A stretch of DNA of 64,000 nucleotides from Candidatus Thioglobus autotrophicus (lineage in GTDB: Bacteria; Pseudomonadota; Gammaproteobacteria; PS1; Pseudothioglobaceae): assembly GCF_001293165.1 (NCBI RefSeq), contig NZ_CP010552.1, positions 682,001 to 746,000 of the forward strand. Direction: 5' to 3'. The notes beneath the pieces are model-generated. The model did no database searches. It saw only the letters and a list, made by a program, of their open reading frames with translations, and had not been told where the DNA came from. Of this stretch, positions 30,157 to 40,419 are shown piece after piece (positions within the stretch are counted from its first letter, which is position 1; each line of letters opens with the position of its first letter). The position numbers and the translations under genes were made by a program.

Positions 30157-32388
30157 ATGAAGCGTTTTTTATTGCCATTATTTTTGTTGTTACTTTCTAC
30201 TTTCGCTCAAGCGCAAGAAGAGTTATTGCCAGCTGACAAGGCATTCGCCTTTAAGGCTAGCGTGGTTAATGATGAGATTGTGCTAGACTGGAATGTTGCC
30301 AAAGGTTATTATCTTTATAAAGAAAAAGTCAAGATATCAAGCGATTCTTCTGCACAACTAGGCGTTGCCAAATTCCCGCCAGCCAAAATTAAAAACGATG
30401 AGTTTTTTGGAAAAGTAGGGATTTATAGAAAATCTGTCAAGGTAAAAATTCCTGTATTAGAAGGAGATTCTGACTCTTTATTACTCAATGTAACTTTTCA
30501 AGGCTGTGCGGATTTAGGGGTTTGTTATCCACCCATTACCAAAACAGTTGCACTAGATATTAGCGCTTTGAAAAAGCCTTCTTTGGCGGATAATGCCTTT
30601 GATATATTCTCTCAGGCTAAGCAGAGCGCACAGTCTGTGGTTGATAAAATCAAGCCAATTTCTGATGAGCCTTTGCCTGCTGATCAGGCCTTTGCCTTTA
30701 GCGTTAGCGCTCTTGATGCCAATACACTTATTGCCTCGTGGGATATTCATCCTGAGTACTACCTATATCATGACAAATTCTTTGTCGATGTTCAAGGAGC
30801 AGAGTTTGATACGATTAATTTTCCCGAGGGAAAAATCAAAGACGATCCTTTATTTGGCAAAGTGCAAATTCACAAAGGTAAGTTAGAGATTATCCTGCCG
30901 CTTAAAAACATTCAAACTCAAAATATTAGCTTTACAGCTCGCTACCAAGGCTGCTGGACAGGTGGAATTTGTTACCCGCCACAAGAAAAAATAACAGGTC
31001 TAACACTGCCTATTCAAAATGAAACGCTAACAACTAATACCAATCAACAGCCATCTAACTCAACGCCTGCAGCAGCCAACTCGTCAGATGCACTGAATGA
31101 AACTGACCAGATTGCCGCCTTATTGCAACAAGACAATATTTTCTGGGTATTAGTAAGTTTCTTTGGCTTTGGCTTGTTGTTGTCATTAACGCCTTGTGTA
31201 TTCCCGATGATTCCAATTTTATCAGGCATTATTGTTGGCCAAAAAGGTGAAATCACCACTCGAAAAGCGCTAATTATGTCGATCGTGTTTGTCTTAGCCA
31301 TGAGTGTTACTTATTCCATTGCCGGCGTTCTGGCTGGATATTTTGGCGAAAATCTGCAAGTGTTATTCCAAACGCCTTGGATATTGGTAGTCTTTAGCTT
31401 GGTATTTGTTGCTCTGGCCTTTTCAATGTTTGGCTATTATGAAATTCAACTGCCGGCCAGTCTACAAGCCAAAATTGCCAATATGAGCAACAAACAAGAA
31501 GGCGGACATCTGATCGGTGTGGCGGTGATGGGCTTTTTATCAGCGCTTATCGTTGGCCCTTGTGTCGCACCTCCTTTGGCGGGCGCACTGATTTATATCG
31601 GTCAAACTGGTGATGCTTTGTTGGGTGGATTATCGCTATTTGTCATGAGTTTAGGTATGGGTGCACCACTGATCTTAATTGGTGCGGGCGTATCAAAACT
31701 ACCTCGAGCAGGTGGCTGGATGGATAAGGTTAAATACATCTTTGGTATTCTCATGTTGGCCGTTGCTATTTGGCTGATTGAGCGTATTATCCCGTCCATT
31801 GCCTCACTAGCATTATGGGCTGCAATCTTCAGTATTTCTCCTATTGCCATGGGCGTACTTAATAAGCTCACTGATACACCAAGTGCCTGGGGACGCATCT
31901 TTAAGGCGATTGGCTTATTGATTATGTTCTACGGTATTTTACTGTGGGGCTTGGTGGCGCGCGGTGGTGGCGACATGCTAGCGCCACTAGCAGGCTGGGG
32001 CGGATCTAATACCCAAGTAGAGCAGGTACACATCTCGTTTGAAAAAATCAAAAGCATTGAGGATCTTGATCGAGTTTTAGCCAGATCTCAAAAAAATAAT
32101 CAAATTGTTATGCTAGATTTTTATGCAGACTGGTGTATTTCTTGTAAAGAGTTAGAGCGCTTTGTGTTTAGCAATAGCGAGGTTGTAAGCAACATGAAAA
32201 ATGTTATTTCAGTGCAAGCTGATGTCACAAAAAATGATGCTCTTGATAAAGCTCTAATGGCCAAATTTAATATTATTGGCCCGCCGGGAATTTTGTTTTT
32301 TAAAGCCGGTGTTGAGAACCGCTCTCAACGCATTGTTGGTGAAATCAACGCTCAAGGGTTTTTGGAGCACTTAAACAAGGTCAAGTAA
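30157..32388 (+). CDS. dsbD: thiol:disulfide interchange protein DsbD with duplicated N-terminal domain
   Basis: DsbD carries electrons from cytoplasmic thioredoxin to periplasmic thiol proteins. The ATG at 30157, preceded by GAGGAG, gives 743 residues with a clear signal peptide ending AQA. Two N-terminal DsbD-alpha domains follow each other. The first (about 20-160) contains GCADLGVCYPP and the second (about 180-300) GCWTGGICYPP, each with a cysteine pair. Next comes the eight-helix membrane domain with TPCVFPMIPIL and GPCVAPPL, and a C-terminal thioredoxin domain with DWCISCKELE. The usual E. coli length is about 565, so the extra length is mostly the second N-terminal domain. Confidence 0.93.
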   Translation: MKRFLLPLFLLLLSTFAQAQEELLPADKAFAFKASVVNDEIVLDWNVAKGYYLYKEKVKISSDSSAQLGVAKFPPAKIKNDEFFGKVGIYRKSVKVKIPVLEGDSDSLLLNVTFQGCADLGVCYPPITKTVALDISALKKPSLADNAFDIFSQAKQSAQSVVDKIKPISDEPLPADQAFAFSVSALDANTLIASWDIHPEYYLYHDKFFVDVQGAEFDTINFPEGKIKDDPLFGKVQIHKGKLEIILPLKNIQTQNISFTARYQGCWTGGICYPPQEKITGLTLPIQNETLTTNTNQQPSNSTPAAANSSDALNETDQIAALLQQDNIFWVLVSFFGFGLLLSLTPCVFPMIPILSGIIVGQKGEITTRKALIMSIVFVLAMSVTYSIAGVLAGYFGENLQVLFQTPWILVVFSLVFVALAFSMFGYYEIQLPASLQAKIANMSNKQEGGHLIGVAVMGFLSALIVGPCVAPPLAGALIYIGQTGDALLGGLSLFVMSLGMGAPLILIGAGVSKLPRAGGWMDKVKYIFGILMLAVAIWLIERIIPSIASLALWAAIFSISPIAMGVLNKLTDTPSAWGRIFKAIGLLIMFYGILLWGLVARGGGDMLAPLAGWGGSNTQVEQVHISFEKIKSIEDLDRVLARSQKNNQIVMLDFYADWCISCKELERFVFSNSEVVSNMKNVISVQADVTKNDALDKALMAKFNIIGPPGILFFKAGVENRSQRIVGEINAQGFLEHLNKVK

Positions 32389-32479
32389 AAAACTTAGTCG
32401 CTAAAAGTCGTCCAAAGCTAACTATCGTGCATGATGTTGGTGGTAAAATCAACTTTATTTGAAACTTGTTATCAGTGTT

Positions 32480-32923
32480 ATGGACATCTTATTGCTAAAT
32501 GGCCCAAATCTAAATATGCTCGGTACACGCGAGCCAGATCATTATGGCGCACAAACACTTGATGATATTGTTCAGCACTTAACGCAATTGGCAACTGACG
32601 CTAAACTTAGCTTGGATCATCATCAAGATAATTCTGAAGTGGGACTGATTGACAAAATTCATGCAGCCAGTCGTAATGGCACAAAGTATATTATTATTAA
32701 TCCAGCAGCCTTCACACACACATCAGTCGCCTTGCGTGATGCGATGTTAGCTGTTGGTATCGAATTTACTGAAATTCACCTGTCAAACGTTTATAAGCGT
32801 GAAGACTTTCGTAAAAAATCTTATTTTTCAGATATTGCACAAGGGGTTATTTCTGGCTTTGGCGCACAAGGCTATGAATTTGCAATGAGTGCAGCAATCA
32901 AACATATTAAATCAAAGGGGTAA
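32480..32923 (+). CDS. aroQ: 3-dehydroquinate dehydratase, type II
   Basis: It dehydrates 3-dehydroquinate in the shikimate pathway. Starting at the ATG at 32480 gives 147 residues beginning [23 protein letters not shown], the type II signature with the catalytic tyrosine. Further motifs are [15 protein letters not shown] and [20 protein letters not shown]. The aroQ-accB-accC order is common in gammaproteobacteria. Confidence 0.95.
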   Translation: MDILLLNGPNLNMLGTREPDHYGAQTLDDIVQHLTQLATDAKLSLDHHQDNSEVGLIDKIHAASRNGTKYIIINPAAFTHTSVALRDAMLAVGIEFTEIHLSNVYKREDFRKKSYFSDIAQGVISGFGAQGYEFAMSAAIKHIKSKG

Positions 32924-32926
32924 AAA

Positions 32927-33376
32927 ATGGACATTCGCAAAGTAAAAAAATTAATGGAATTACTAGAACAATCTGGCATGGCAGAGATTGAAATTCATGA
33001 AGGTGAAGAATCCGTTCGCATCTCTCGCTATGGTGACGCACCAATGGCTGGCACGCCTATGGCAATGCCAGCACCAGTTGCAGCTGCACCAGTTGCAGCT
33101 GTTGAAAGCGTTGCAGCTGTTGACCCTATCAAGGCGATTGACGGACACCCACTTACCTCGCCAATGGTAGGTACATTTTATGGCGCCGCTTCGCCAACTT
33201 CTGACGTCTTTGTTAGTATCGGTCAACATGTGAATCAAGGTGATACCGTTTGTATTGTTGAGGCCATGAAAATCATGAACCAGATCGAAGCAGATCAATC
33301 AGGCACTGTTACTGAAATCTTGTGTCAAGATGGCGATGCAGTAGAATTTGGACAAACATTGGTTGTTATTAAATGA
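32927..33376 (+). CDS. accB: biotin carboxyl carrier protein of acetyl-CoA carboxylase
   Basis: AccB carries CO2 on biotin for fatty acid synthesis. The 149-residue protein has an N-terminal helix pair, a Pro/Ala linker (partly encoded by a 15-base tandem duplication near 33070-33099), and the biotinyl domain with EAMKIMNQ, whose lysine is biotinylated. The stop overlaps the accC start by four bases. Confidence 0.96.
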   Translation: MDIRKVKKLMELLEQSGMAEIEIHEGEESVRISRYGDAPMAGTPMAMPAPVAAAPVAAVESVAAVDPIKAIDGHPLTSPMVGTFYGAASPTSDVFVSIGQHVNQGDTVCIVEAMKIMNQIEADQSGTVTEILCQDGDAVEFGQTLVVIK

Positions 33377-34734
33377 TTACAATGAATAAGATTCAAAAGG
33401 TTCTAATTGCCAATCGCGGTGAGATTGCGCTTAGAATTTTACGAGCTTGTAAAGAGCTTGGCATTAAAACTGTTGCCGTTTACTCAACAGCAGACAAAGA
33501 TCTTAAGCATGTACGCCTAGCTGATGAAGCTGTTTGTATTGGCCCACACCCCTCAGTAGAAAGTTATTTAAATATTCCTGCTCTCATTGCTGCAGCAGAA
33601 GTAACTCATGCGGATGCCATTCACCCGGGCTACGGGTTTTTATCAGAAAGTGCTGATTTTGCACAACGCGTTGAAGAAAGCGGTTTTATTTTTATTGGCC
33701 CAAGAGCTGAAAATATTCGCGTTATGGGTGACAAAGTTGCTGCGATTGAAGCCATGCAAAAATCAAGCGTGCCTTGTGTGCCCGGCTCTGATGGCGCATT
33801 AGGCGAGGATCCAATCAAAAATATGGAAATTGCCCGTAATATTGGCTTGCCAATTATTATTAAAGCTTCTGGTGGTGGTGGTGGTCGTGGTATGCAGGTG
33901 GTAGAACAAGAATCTGACTTACTCGGCTCAATTGAACTTGCCAAGTCTGAAGGCTTAAGCTTCTTTGGTAATGCAGAAGTCTATATGGAAAAATTCCTAA
34001 CCACGCCTCGCCATGTAGAAATCCAAATTTTAGCAGACGAACATGGCAATGCTGTGCACCTCGGTGAGCGCGACTGTTCGATGCAGCGTCGTCACCAAAA
34101 AGTGGTGGAAGAAGCGCCTGCACCAGGTATCACACCCGAGCTACGCAACAAGATTGGCTCAGTTTGTGCTGATGCTTGTAAAGCGATCAATTATCGCGGT
34201 GCAGGTACGTTTGAATTTCTATTCGAAAATAATGAGTTTTACTTTATTGAGATGAACACTCGTGTGCAAGTTGAGCACCCAGTGACGGAAATGATCACTG
34301 GTGTTGATATTGTACGTGAGCAAATTCTGATTGCCGATGGGCAAGCGTTATCATTTACGCAAGAGGATGTTAAGATTAAGGGCTTCTCAATTGAGTGTCG
34401 TATTAATGCTGAAGACCCCAACAACTTTATGCCTTCTCCTGGAAAGATCACGCAGTATCATGTTGCGGGTGGCCTAGGTGTACGCGTTGATTCACACGTT
34501 TACAACGGCTATACTGTGCCACCACATTATGATTCAATGATTGGCAAACTAATCACCTTTGCTGATACACGTATGGGTGCGATTGTTAAGATGAAAAATG
34601 CACTAGATGAAATGGTGATTGACGGCATTAAAACCAACATTCCACTGCAAAGAAGAATTATGGAAGACCAGGTATTTCAACAAGGTGGTATGAATATCCA
34701 CTATCTTGAAAAAATGCTGGGCGAATCACACTAA
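33373..34734 (+). CDS. accC: biotin carboxylase subunit of acetyl-CoA carboxylase
   Basis: AccC carboxylates the biotin of AccB using ATP and bicarbonate. It has 453 residues if started at the ATG overlapping accB (33373); an ATG at 33382 is equally possible. It shows [22 protein letters not shown] at the start, the ATP-grasp loop [22 protein letters not shown], and [15 protein letters not shown]. accA and accD are not in this window. Confidence 0.97.
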   Translation: MITMNKIQKVLIANRGEIALRILRACKELGIKTVAVYSTADKDLKHVRLADEAVCIGPHPSVESYLNIPALIAAAEVTHADAIHPGYGFLSESADFAQRVEESGFIFIGPRAENIRVMGDKVAAIEAMQKSSVPCVPGSDGALGEDPIKNMEIARNIGLPIIIKASGGGGGRGMQVVEQESDLLGSIELAKSEGLSFFGNAEVYMEKFLTTPRHVEIQILADEHGNAVHLGERDCSMQRRHQKVVEEAPAPGITPELRNKIGSVCADACKAINYRGAGTFEFLFENNEFYFIEMNTRVQVEHPVTEMITGVDIVREQILIADGQALSFTQEDVKIKGFSIECRINAEDPNNFMPSPGKITQYHVAGGLGVRVDSHVYNGYTVPPHYDSMIGKLITFADTRMGAIVKMKNALDEMVIDGIKTNIPLQRRIMEDQVFQQGGMNIHYLEKMLGESH

Positions 34735-34748
34735 GATTTTAAAAAATT

Positions 34749-35780
34749 ATGATTAAAGCAGGCATTATTGGCGGCACTGGCTATACCGGCGTCGAGTTAC
34801 TCAGATTACTTCATAATCATGAAGGTGTAGAAGTAATAGCAATTAGCTCTCGCTCAGAAGCCGGGCAATTAGTTGGTGATTTTTTTCCTTCTCTAGCCGG
34901 ACAAACAGATTTAGCTTTCACCGCACCGGGTGATGCCATTTTAAATGAGTGTGATGTAATCTTCTTTGCAACACCGCACGGTGTGGCGATGAAGACGGCT
35001 AGCAGCTTTATTGACAAAGGCATTAAAGTAATTGATTTAGGTCCAGACTTCCGCCTGCGTGATAAAGATGAATATGCACAATGGTACGGTTTGGAAAATT
35101 TCCAAGACGATCTACTCGCCTCCTCAGTGTACGGGCTTTCTGAAATTAATCGCGAGCAAATTAAACAGGCGCAGTTAATCGGCAATCCAGGCTGTTTTCC
35201 AACCACTGTCTTGTTAGCCCTTAAACCCTTGATTGAAAATAAGCTGATTAACTTATCAAGCATTATTGTTGACTCTAAAACGGGCGTCAGTGGTGCAGGT
35301 CGTGGTGCAAATCAAGCCATGCTATTATGCGAAGCCAGTGAATCTATTAAGGCTTATGGTGTCAGTGGCCATCGTCACTATCCAGAAATAAAACAAGAAT
35401 TAAGTTTATTGTCAGGTGGCGAGCCCATTGGTCTGACATTCATTCCGCACTTAGTACCAATGATTCGTGGCATGGAGTCCACAATTTATGTGGACTTATT
35501 GGATACTGATACTGATGTACAATCAGTGCTTGAAGCTGCCTATAAAGACGAGCATTTTGTGACCGTTATGGGCGCGGGTGTTGTGCCTGAAACGCGCAGC
35601 GTTAAGTCGAGCAACTTCTGTCAAATTGCTGCACAAAAAGCGGTTGGCGGTAAATTAATAATCACCTCCGTGATCGATAATTTGATCAAGGGTGCAGCAG
35701 GACAAGCAATACAAAACATGAATATTATGTTCGGTCTTGATGAAAAATCAGGCTTATCGTCTATTGGCCTGTTGCCTTAA
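34749..35780 (+). CDS. argC: N-acetyl-gamma-glutamyl-phosphate reductase
   Basis: ArgC reduces N-acetylglutamyl-phosphate with NADPH in arginine synthesis. The 343-residue protein begins IKAGIIGGTGYTGVELLRLL (the nucleotide-binding fold) and has the catalytic cysteine in LIGNPGCFPT, with VSGHRHYPEI near residue 205. It is followed by erpA after 15 bases. Confidence 0.96.
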   Translation: MIKAGIIGGTGYTGVELLRLLHNHEGVEVIAISSRSEAGQLVGDFFPSLAGQTDLAFTAPGDAILNECDVIFFATPHGVAMKTASSFIDKGIKVIDLGPDFRLRDKDEYAQWYGLENFQDDLLASSVYGLSEINREQIKQAQLIGNPGCFPTTVLLALKPLIENKLINLSSIIVDSKTGVSGAGRGANQAMLLCEASESIKAYGVSGHRHYPEIKQELSLLSGGEPIGLTFIPHLVPMIRGMESTIYVDLLDTDTDVQSVLEAAYKDEHFVTVMGAGVVPETRSVKSSNFCQIAAQKAVGGKLIITSVIDNLIKGAAGQAIQNMNIMFGLDEKSGLSSIGLLP

Positions 35781-35795
35781 ATTATAGGAGACACT

Positions 35796-36143
35796 ATGTC
35801 AGAAGTATTAGAAGAAGCAGATATTATTTTCAGCGACAATGCTGCCAATAAAGTAGCGACACTGATTACCGAGGAAAAAAATGATAACTTGCGTCTGCGT
35901 GTTTATATTACAGGTGGTGGTTGCTCGGGCTTCTCTTACGGCTTTACCTTTGATGAAGAGCACAAAGAAGGAGATTCTGGTGTTGAGAATAACGGCGTTC
36001 AGCTGGTGATAGACCCAATGAGCTATCAGTACCTTATTGGCGCAACAGTTGACTATCTTGAAGACTTGCAAGGGTCTCGATTCATTATTCACAACCCTAA
36101 CGCTAAAACCACTTGTGGCTGTGGCTCATCTTTTTCAGTTTAA
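35796..36143 (+). CDS. erpA: A-type iron-sulfur carrier / insertion protein ErpA
   Basis: ErpA delivers Fe-S clusters to apoproteins. At 115 residues it has the three conserved cysteines C43 ([11 protein letters not shown]), C107 and C109 ([11 protein letters not shown]). The ribosome binding site AGGAG lies just upstream. The A-type fold and the length near 114 residues fit ErpA better than IscA, though IscA cannot be excluded by eye. Confidence 0.9.
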   Translation: MSEVLEEADIIFSDNAANKVATLITEEKNDNLRLRVYITGGGCSGFSYGFTFDEEHKEGDSGVENNGVQLVIDPMSYQYLIGATVDYLEDLQGSRFIIHNPNAKTTCGCGSSFSV

Positions 36144-36230
36144 TAAATTAACACCTGAATTTATATTATGAAGTTATTTTTTATATAGTGAATAACCTAG
36201 GCCAATTAAGGGTAATCTACTGAATGACAA

Positions 36231-36277
36231 TTAATAAAACTGTGGCTACCCTACTATACAAACGCGTACAGTAGCCA
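36231..36277 (+). promoter_or_regulatory. probable citrate synthase promoter with flanking inverted repeat
   Basis: TTAATA (36231-36236), an 18-base spacer and TATACA (36255-36260) form a weak promoter candidate. The -10 element is enclosed by TGGCTAC (36243-36249) and GTAGCCA (36271-36277), a perfect 7-base inverted repeat. A nested CTACT/AGTAG pair lies inside. It may be an operator or an mRNA 5' hairpin directly before the ribosome binding site GAGGAG. Confidence 0.4.
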
Positions 36278-36291
36278 AATGAGGAGATAAT

Positions 36292-37428
36292 ATGATTGAA
36301 TACATTCCAGGTCTTGCAGGCATTCCAGCAACAGAGTCTGCCATTTCGTCCATTGATGGAGAAAAAGGCATCTTGGCTTATCGCGGATACTCTATTAAAG
36401 ATCTTGCTAAAAATGCTTCGTTCGAAGAAGTGGCTATGCTGCTTCGAGATGGTGAGCTGCCAAGTGCCAACAAACTAAAAGAATTTCGCTGCGTACTGCA
36501 TAAGCGTTATGAAGTTAAACGCAATATTCGACAAATGATGTGGGCACTGCCCGCAACTGGCCATCCAATGGATGTTTTACAAACTGCCATTGCAGCCATG
36601 GCCACCTTCTATCCGGGTGCAGGCGCTAAAGATCCAGATTCAGCCTTTACCCAAAGCGCACTGACAAAAATCATCGCCAACATGAGTACTTTGGTGGCAA
36701 TGTGGGCACGTATTAGCGCAGGTTATGACCCAATTCCGCCTAGCAAAAACATGTCCTATGCAAAAAACTTCTTGTACATGTCTTTTGGTGAAGAGCCAGA
36801 TGATGACATTGTCCAACTGTTTGATGCGTGTTTAATTTTGCATGCCGAACACACCATTAATGCCAGCACCTTCTCAGCTATGGTAACTGCCTCAACACTG
36901 ACCAACCCTTTTGCCTCAATCTCTGCAGCAGTAGGCACCTTGGCCGGATCTCTACATGGAGGCGCAAACGAAGATGTGCTTAATATGTTGGATGAGATTG
37001 GCGATACAAAAAATGTTCGTGGTTATATTGAAAACCGCCTAAAAAACAAACAAGTAATTATGGGCATGGGGCATCGCGAATACCGCGTTAAAGACCCGCG
37101 TGCCACCATCTTGCAAGAAATGATCGAGGCCTACATTAAAAAATCAGGTATTACTTTATCTAAACGCTTTGAAACAGCCTTAGAGGTTGAGCGGGTTTGC
37201 GAAGAGTTGCTATCTGCAAAGGGCGTATACCCTAATGTAGACTTCTACTCGGGTATTTTGTATTCAGAAATTTTTAAAATTCCGAAAGAACACTTCACCC
37301 CAATTTTTGCTATGGCTCGTTCTGCTGGCTGGGCCGCACACTGGCACGAACAAGTAGGGCATAATCGCATCTTCCGACCGACCCAAATATATATCGGTCA
37401 CGATTTTAGAGACTATCCAGCTAAATAA
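36292..37428 (+). CDS. gltA: citrate synthase
   Basis: It condenses oxaloacetate with acetyl-CoA. The 378-residue length and the start [29 protein letters not shown] match the shorter citrate synthase / 2-methylcitrate synthase group. Catalytic residues are seen as His in [12 protein letters not shown], His in [13 protein letters not shown], and Asp in [10 protein letters not shown]. No prp genes are nearby, so citrate synthase is the more likely role. The gene has its own promoter region and a GAGGAG ribosome binding site. Confidence 0.92.
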   Translation: MIEYIPGLAGIPATESAISSIDGEKGILAYRGYSIKDLAKNASFEEVAMLLRDGELPSANKLKEFRCVLHKRYEVKRNIRQMMWALPATGHPMDVLQTAIAAMATFYPGAGAKDPDSAFTQSALTKIIANMSTLVAMWARISAGYDPIPPSKNMSYAKNFLYMSFGEEPDDDIVQLFDACLILHAEHTINASTFSAMVTASTLTNPFASISAAVGTLAGSLHGGANEDVLNMLDEIGDTKNVRGYIENRLKNKQVIMGMGHREYRVKDPRATILQEMIEAYIKKSGITLSKRFETALEVERVCEELLSAKGVYPNVDFYSGILYSEIFKIPKEHFTPIFAMARSAGWAAHWHEQVGHNRIFRPTQIYIGHDFRDYPAK

Positions 37429-37432
37429 ATTT

Positions 37433-38173
37433 ATGGACAATACCACACATTTCGGCTTTAAAGATGTAGCCACCGATGATAAACAAAGCCTCGTTAAAGG
37501 GGTTTTTGACTCGGTTGCTAGCAAGTACGACTTGATGAATGACGTTTTATCTTTTGGTGCCCACCGTTTATGGAAGCGCTACACCATAGCATCTTCCAAT
37601 GTAAAAACTGGCGACAAGGTACTCGATATCGCCGGTGGAACTGGTGATTTAGCTATTGAGTTTAGAAAAAAAGTGGGTGAGTCTGGTCAGGTTATTTTGT
37701 CTGATATTAATGCTGCAATGCTGGGTGAAGGGCGAAAAAATCTAATCAACCAGGGTATTTTTGGTGTCGATTATATTCAGCTTAATGCTCAATATCTACC
37801 CTTTGAAAGTAACACGTTTGATTGCGTGTCTATTGCTTTTGGCCTTAGAAATGTCACTGACAAAGACCAGGCGCTACGTGAAATGCACAGAATTCTAAAG
37901 CCGGGCGGTTGTTTATTAATTTTAGAATTTTCTAAAACAGATTCCGAGCTACTGAAAAAATTCTATGACTTTTATTCCTTTAATGTCATGCCAAAATTAG
38001 GCGGTATTATTGCTGATGATGAAGATTCATATCAGTACTTGGCAGAGTCTATTCGCAAACACCCTGACCAAGAAACCTTGAAAGACATGGTGTTAGAAGC
38101 GGGCTTCGGTTTTTGCGAATACCACAACCTTTCAGGTGGTATTGTGGCCCTACATAAAGGCATAAAAACCTAA
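37433..38173 (+). CDS. ubiE: ubiquinone biosynthesis C-methyltransferase UbiE
   Basis: UbiE methylates the quinone ring carbon in ubiquinone (and menaquinone) synthesis with SAM. The 246-residue protein has [33 protein letters not shown], the SAM-binding [12 protein letters not shown] near residue 65, and [17 protein letters not shown]. It opens a ubiE-ubiJ-ubiB cluster with gaps of 8 and 2 bases. Confidence 0.97.
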   Translation: MDNTTHFGFKDVATDDKQSLVKGVFDSVASKYDLMNDVLSFGAHRLWKRYTIASSNVKTGDKVLDIAGGTGDLAIEFRKKVGESGQVILSDINAAMLGEGRKNLINQGIFGVDYIQLNAQYLPFESNTFDCVSIAFGLRNVTDKDQALREMHRILKPGGCLLILEFSKTDSELLKKFYDFYSFNVMPKLGGIIADDEDSYQYLAESIRKHPDQETLKDMVLEAGFGFCEYHNLSGGIVALHKGIKT

Positions 38174-38181
38174 CACAGATT

Positions 38182-38694
38182 ATGCAGCACTTTGTTCTTG
38201 AGCAGGCACTAAACCTATTAATTCAAAATGGCTCGATTGATATCAAGCCTTTAGAATCAAAAGTGATTCGCTTTAGTCTGCTTGACTTGTGGCTGGATGT
38301 TAATTTTATTTGTCTTAATAACCGAATTTTTGTCAGTAGCGATACCAGCGTAAGCAGTGATGTTGAGATTAAACTCAAGCCTAGTGTTTTCTTTGCTTTA
38401 TTTAAGGGCGAAGATTTAACTGACCTACTCAGACAAGATAAGATTCATATTCATGGAGATGTAAAAACCGCCCAGCTGCTAGTAGATTTACTATCCGCAA
38501 CTGAGCTGGATTTAGAAGAGTTACTCTCGCAATATACCGGCGATATTGTTGCCCATGAAGTAGGAAAAACAGCCAAAAAAATTAAGAAAATGACCCAACA
38601 CTCGTCTAACCCGCTCGAAGCGCTCAAAGATGGATTAAGCGAGCTATTGATTCAGCCAAAAGTTTCAAAAAAATACACCAATCCACGCCATTAA
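38182..38694 (+). CDS. ubiJ: ubiquinone biosynthesis accessory factor UbiJ
   Basis: UbiJ is the lipid-binding SCP2-domain scaffold of the aerobic Ubi complex. At 170 residues it is a little shorter than the E. coli protein. It has the SCP2-like core (VFFALFKGEDLTDLLRQDKIHIHGDVKTAQLLVDLL) and a C-terminal helical region. Identification rests mainly on its place between ubiE and ubiB, which is diagnostic in gammaproteobacteria. Confidence 0.9.
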   Translation: MQHFVLEQALNLLIQNGSIDIKPLESKVIRFSLLDLWLDVNFICLNNRIFVSSDTSVSSDVEIKLKPSVFFALFKGEDLTDLLRQDKIHIHGDVKTAQLLVDLLSATELDLEELLSQYTGDIVAHEVGKTAKKIKKMTQHSSNPLEALKDGLSELLIQPKVSKKYTNPRH

Positions 38695-38696
38695 GC

Positions 38697-40301
38697 ATGC
38701 GTAGTTTTTTTCGATTTTTAAAAATTTCTCAAGTGTTGATGCGTTATCGATTAGACGCCTTGGTACTTTCAACACCCTTTCTAAAAGGTTTTAAACCACT
38801 TCTATATTTAACTCCGTGGTATTATTTTCCGATTAAAAAGTATTCAAGAGGCCAAAGAATTCGTTTGGCACTTGAGGCACTAGGGCCTATTTATATCAAA
38901 TTTGGACAAACACTGTCTACTCGCCCCGACTTGCTGCCTGAAGACATCAGCTTAGAGCTAAAAAAATTACAAGATAGTTGCCCCGCCTTTAGCACGCAAC
39001 ACGCAAAGCGCTTAATCGAAGAGGCTTTAGGTGGGAAAATTGAACAGCTTTTCAAAACATTTGACGAACAACCTCTTGCCAGCGCCTCCATTGCCCAGGC
39101 GCATACGGCCACCACTTTAGAGGGGGAAGAGGTGGTTGTTAAGGTTGTGCGTCCAGATATTGATAAGCTGATTGCTCGTGACATTAAACTAATGTATGCC
39201 TTGGCAACTCTATTTAATAAGCACCCTTTGGCGAAAAAAATTCGACCTATAGAAGTGGTGGAAGAGTTTGAAGCTATTATTATCAATGAGCTAGATATGC
39301 GCATTGAAGCAGCACATTGCGACAAAATTAGACAAAACTTTAAGCATTCTGACCTGCTCTACATTCCTAAGGTCTATCATCATTTAAGCCAGATTAACGT
39401 ACTCACAACTGAGCGCATTTATGGCACACCAGTTGGTGAAATCGATACACTCAAAGCCAACAATATTGATATGAAACGCTTGGCTGAAGAAGGGGTTATT
39501 ATCTTTTTCACACAAGTATTCAAGCATAACTTTTTCCATGCCGACATGCACCCTGGCAATATTTTTGTCTCTGACACGGGTCAATACATTGGTGTTGATT
39601 TTGGCATTATGGGCTCGTTAAGCGAGGATGATAAAGACTTTTTGGCAGATATATTTTTGGCGTTTTTTAATCAAGACTATCAAAAAGTAGCCCAAGTCTA
39701 TATTGACTCTGGCTGGATTGGTGTGCATACGGATGAGAAGGCTTTTGAGGCCGCTGTTAAAAAAATATGCGACCCAATGTTTGACAAGCCACTAGGCGAT
39801 ATATCTTTTGGGCAGGTGTTGCTAGACTTAATTCAAGAAGCCAAAAATTTTGACATCAAAGTTCAACCCCAGCTGTTATTATTAGACAAAACCCTGCTTA
39901 ATATTGAGGGACTGGGTAGACAACTTTACCCACAACTAGACTTATGGTCCACTGCCAAGCCATTTTTAGAAGATTTAATGAAAGAGAGATATAGCGTGAA
40001 AAACACCTTTGAAAAACTAAAAGAAGAAGCACCTCAACTATTAAAAGATATTCCTGAGCTGCCTGCGCTTACGATTAATGCGCTTAAGCAGCTTAACAAA
40101 ATGAAAGACATTAACAAGCTCTATGCGCAACAAACTGAGCAAATTGTCACCCAACTGCAAAGCAACGCCAACCAACAAACTGCCGCTATATTTGCCGGCT
40201 CACTGCTAATATTATCGGGTGTATTTGCAGTAAATACTCTATGGCTTGCCAGTGGTATTAGTGCCTTGGTGACCCTGCTATTCTGGATCAAGTCTAGATA
40301 G
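38697..40301 (+). CDS. ubiB: ubiquinone biosynthesis ATPase/kinase-like protein UbiB
   Basis: UbiB is an atypical kinase-fold ATPase that supports ubiquinone synthesis. The 534-residue protein has the family KxGQ motif in GPIYIKFGQTLSTRPDLLP near residue 65, ASIAQAHTATTLEGEEVVVKVVRP, and HADMHPGNIFVSDTGQYIGVDFGIMG. Two C-terminal membrane segments (AIFAGSLLILSGVFAVNTLWL, GISALVTLLFWI) anchor it. It follows ubiJ after 2 bases. Confidence 0.96.
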   Translation: MRSFFRFLKISQVLMRYRLDALVLSTPFLKGFKPLLYLTPWYYFPIKKYSRGQRIRLALEALGPIYIKFGQTLSTRPDLLPEDISLELKKLQDSCPAFSTQHAKRLIEEALGGKIEQLFKTFDEQPLASASIAQAHTATTLEGEEVVVKVVRPDIDKLIARDIKLMYALATLFNKHPLAKKIRPIEVVEEFEAIIINELDMRIEAAHCDKIRQNFKHSDLLYIPKVYHHLSQINVLTTERIYGTPVGEIDTLKANNIDMKRLAEEGVIIFFTQVFKHNFFHADMHPGNIFVSDTGQYIGVDFGIMGSLSEDDKDFLADIFLAFFNQDYQKVAQVYIDSGWIGVHTDEKAFEAAVKKICDPMFDKPLGDISFGQVLLDLIQEAKNFDIKVQPQLLLLDKTLLNIEGLGRQLYPQLDLWSTAKPFLEDLMKERYSVKNTFEKLKEEAPQLLKDIPELPALTINALKQLNKMKDINKLYAQQTEQIVTQLQSNANQQTAAIFAGSLLILSGVFAVNTLWLASGISALVTLLFWIKSR

Positions 40302-40375
40302 TCTTTCAGGCGTGCTGTATTTAGGGTAAAATTAATCCCTTGATATATTTGGTCGCAAAATATATGAACTAAGTC

Positions 40376-40400
40376 AACACCCTTATTATGGTGTTTTTTT
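40376..40400 (+). terminator. terminator or leader hairpin between ubiB and rplY
   Basis: AACACC and GGTGTT pair around an 8-base loop and are followed by a long T run. It lies 20 bases before rplY, so it probably ends the ubi transcript. If the rplY promoter lies upstream (TTGATA near 40340) it would act as a leader attenuator. Confidence 0.75.
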
Positions 40401-40419
40401 TATTTTACGGAGTACAAAC

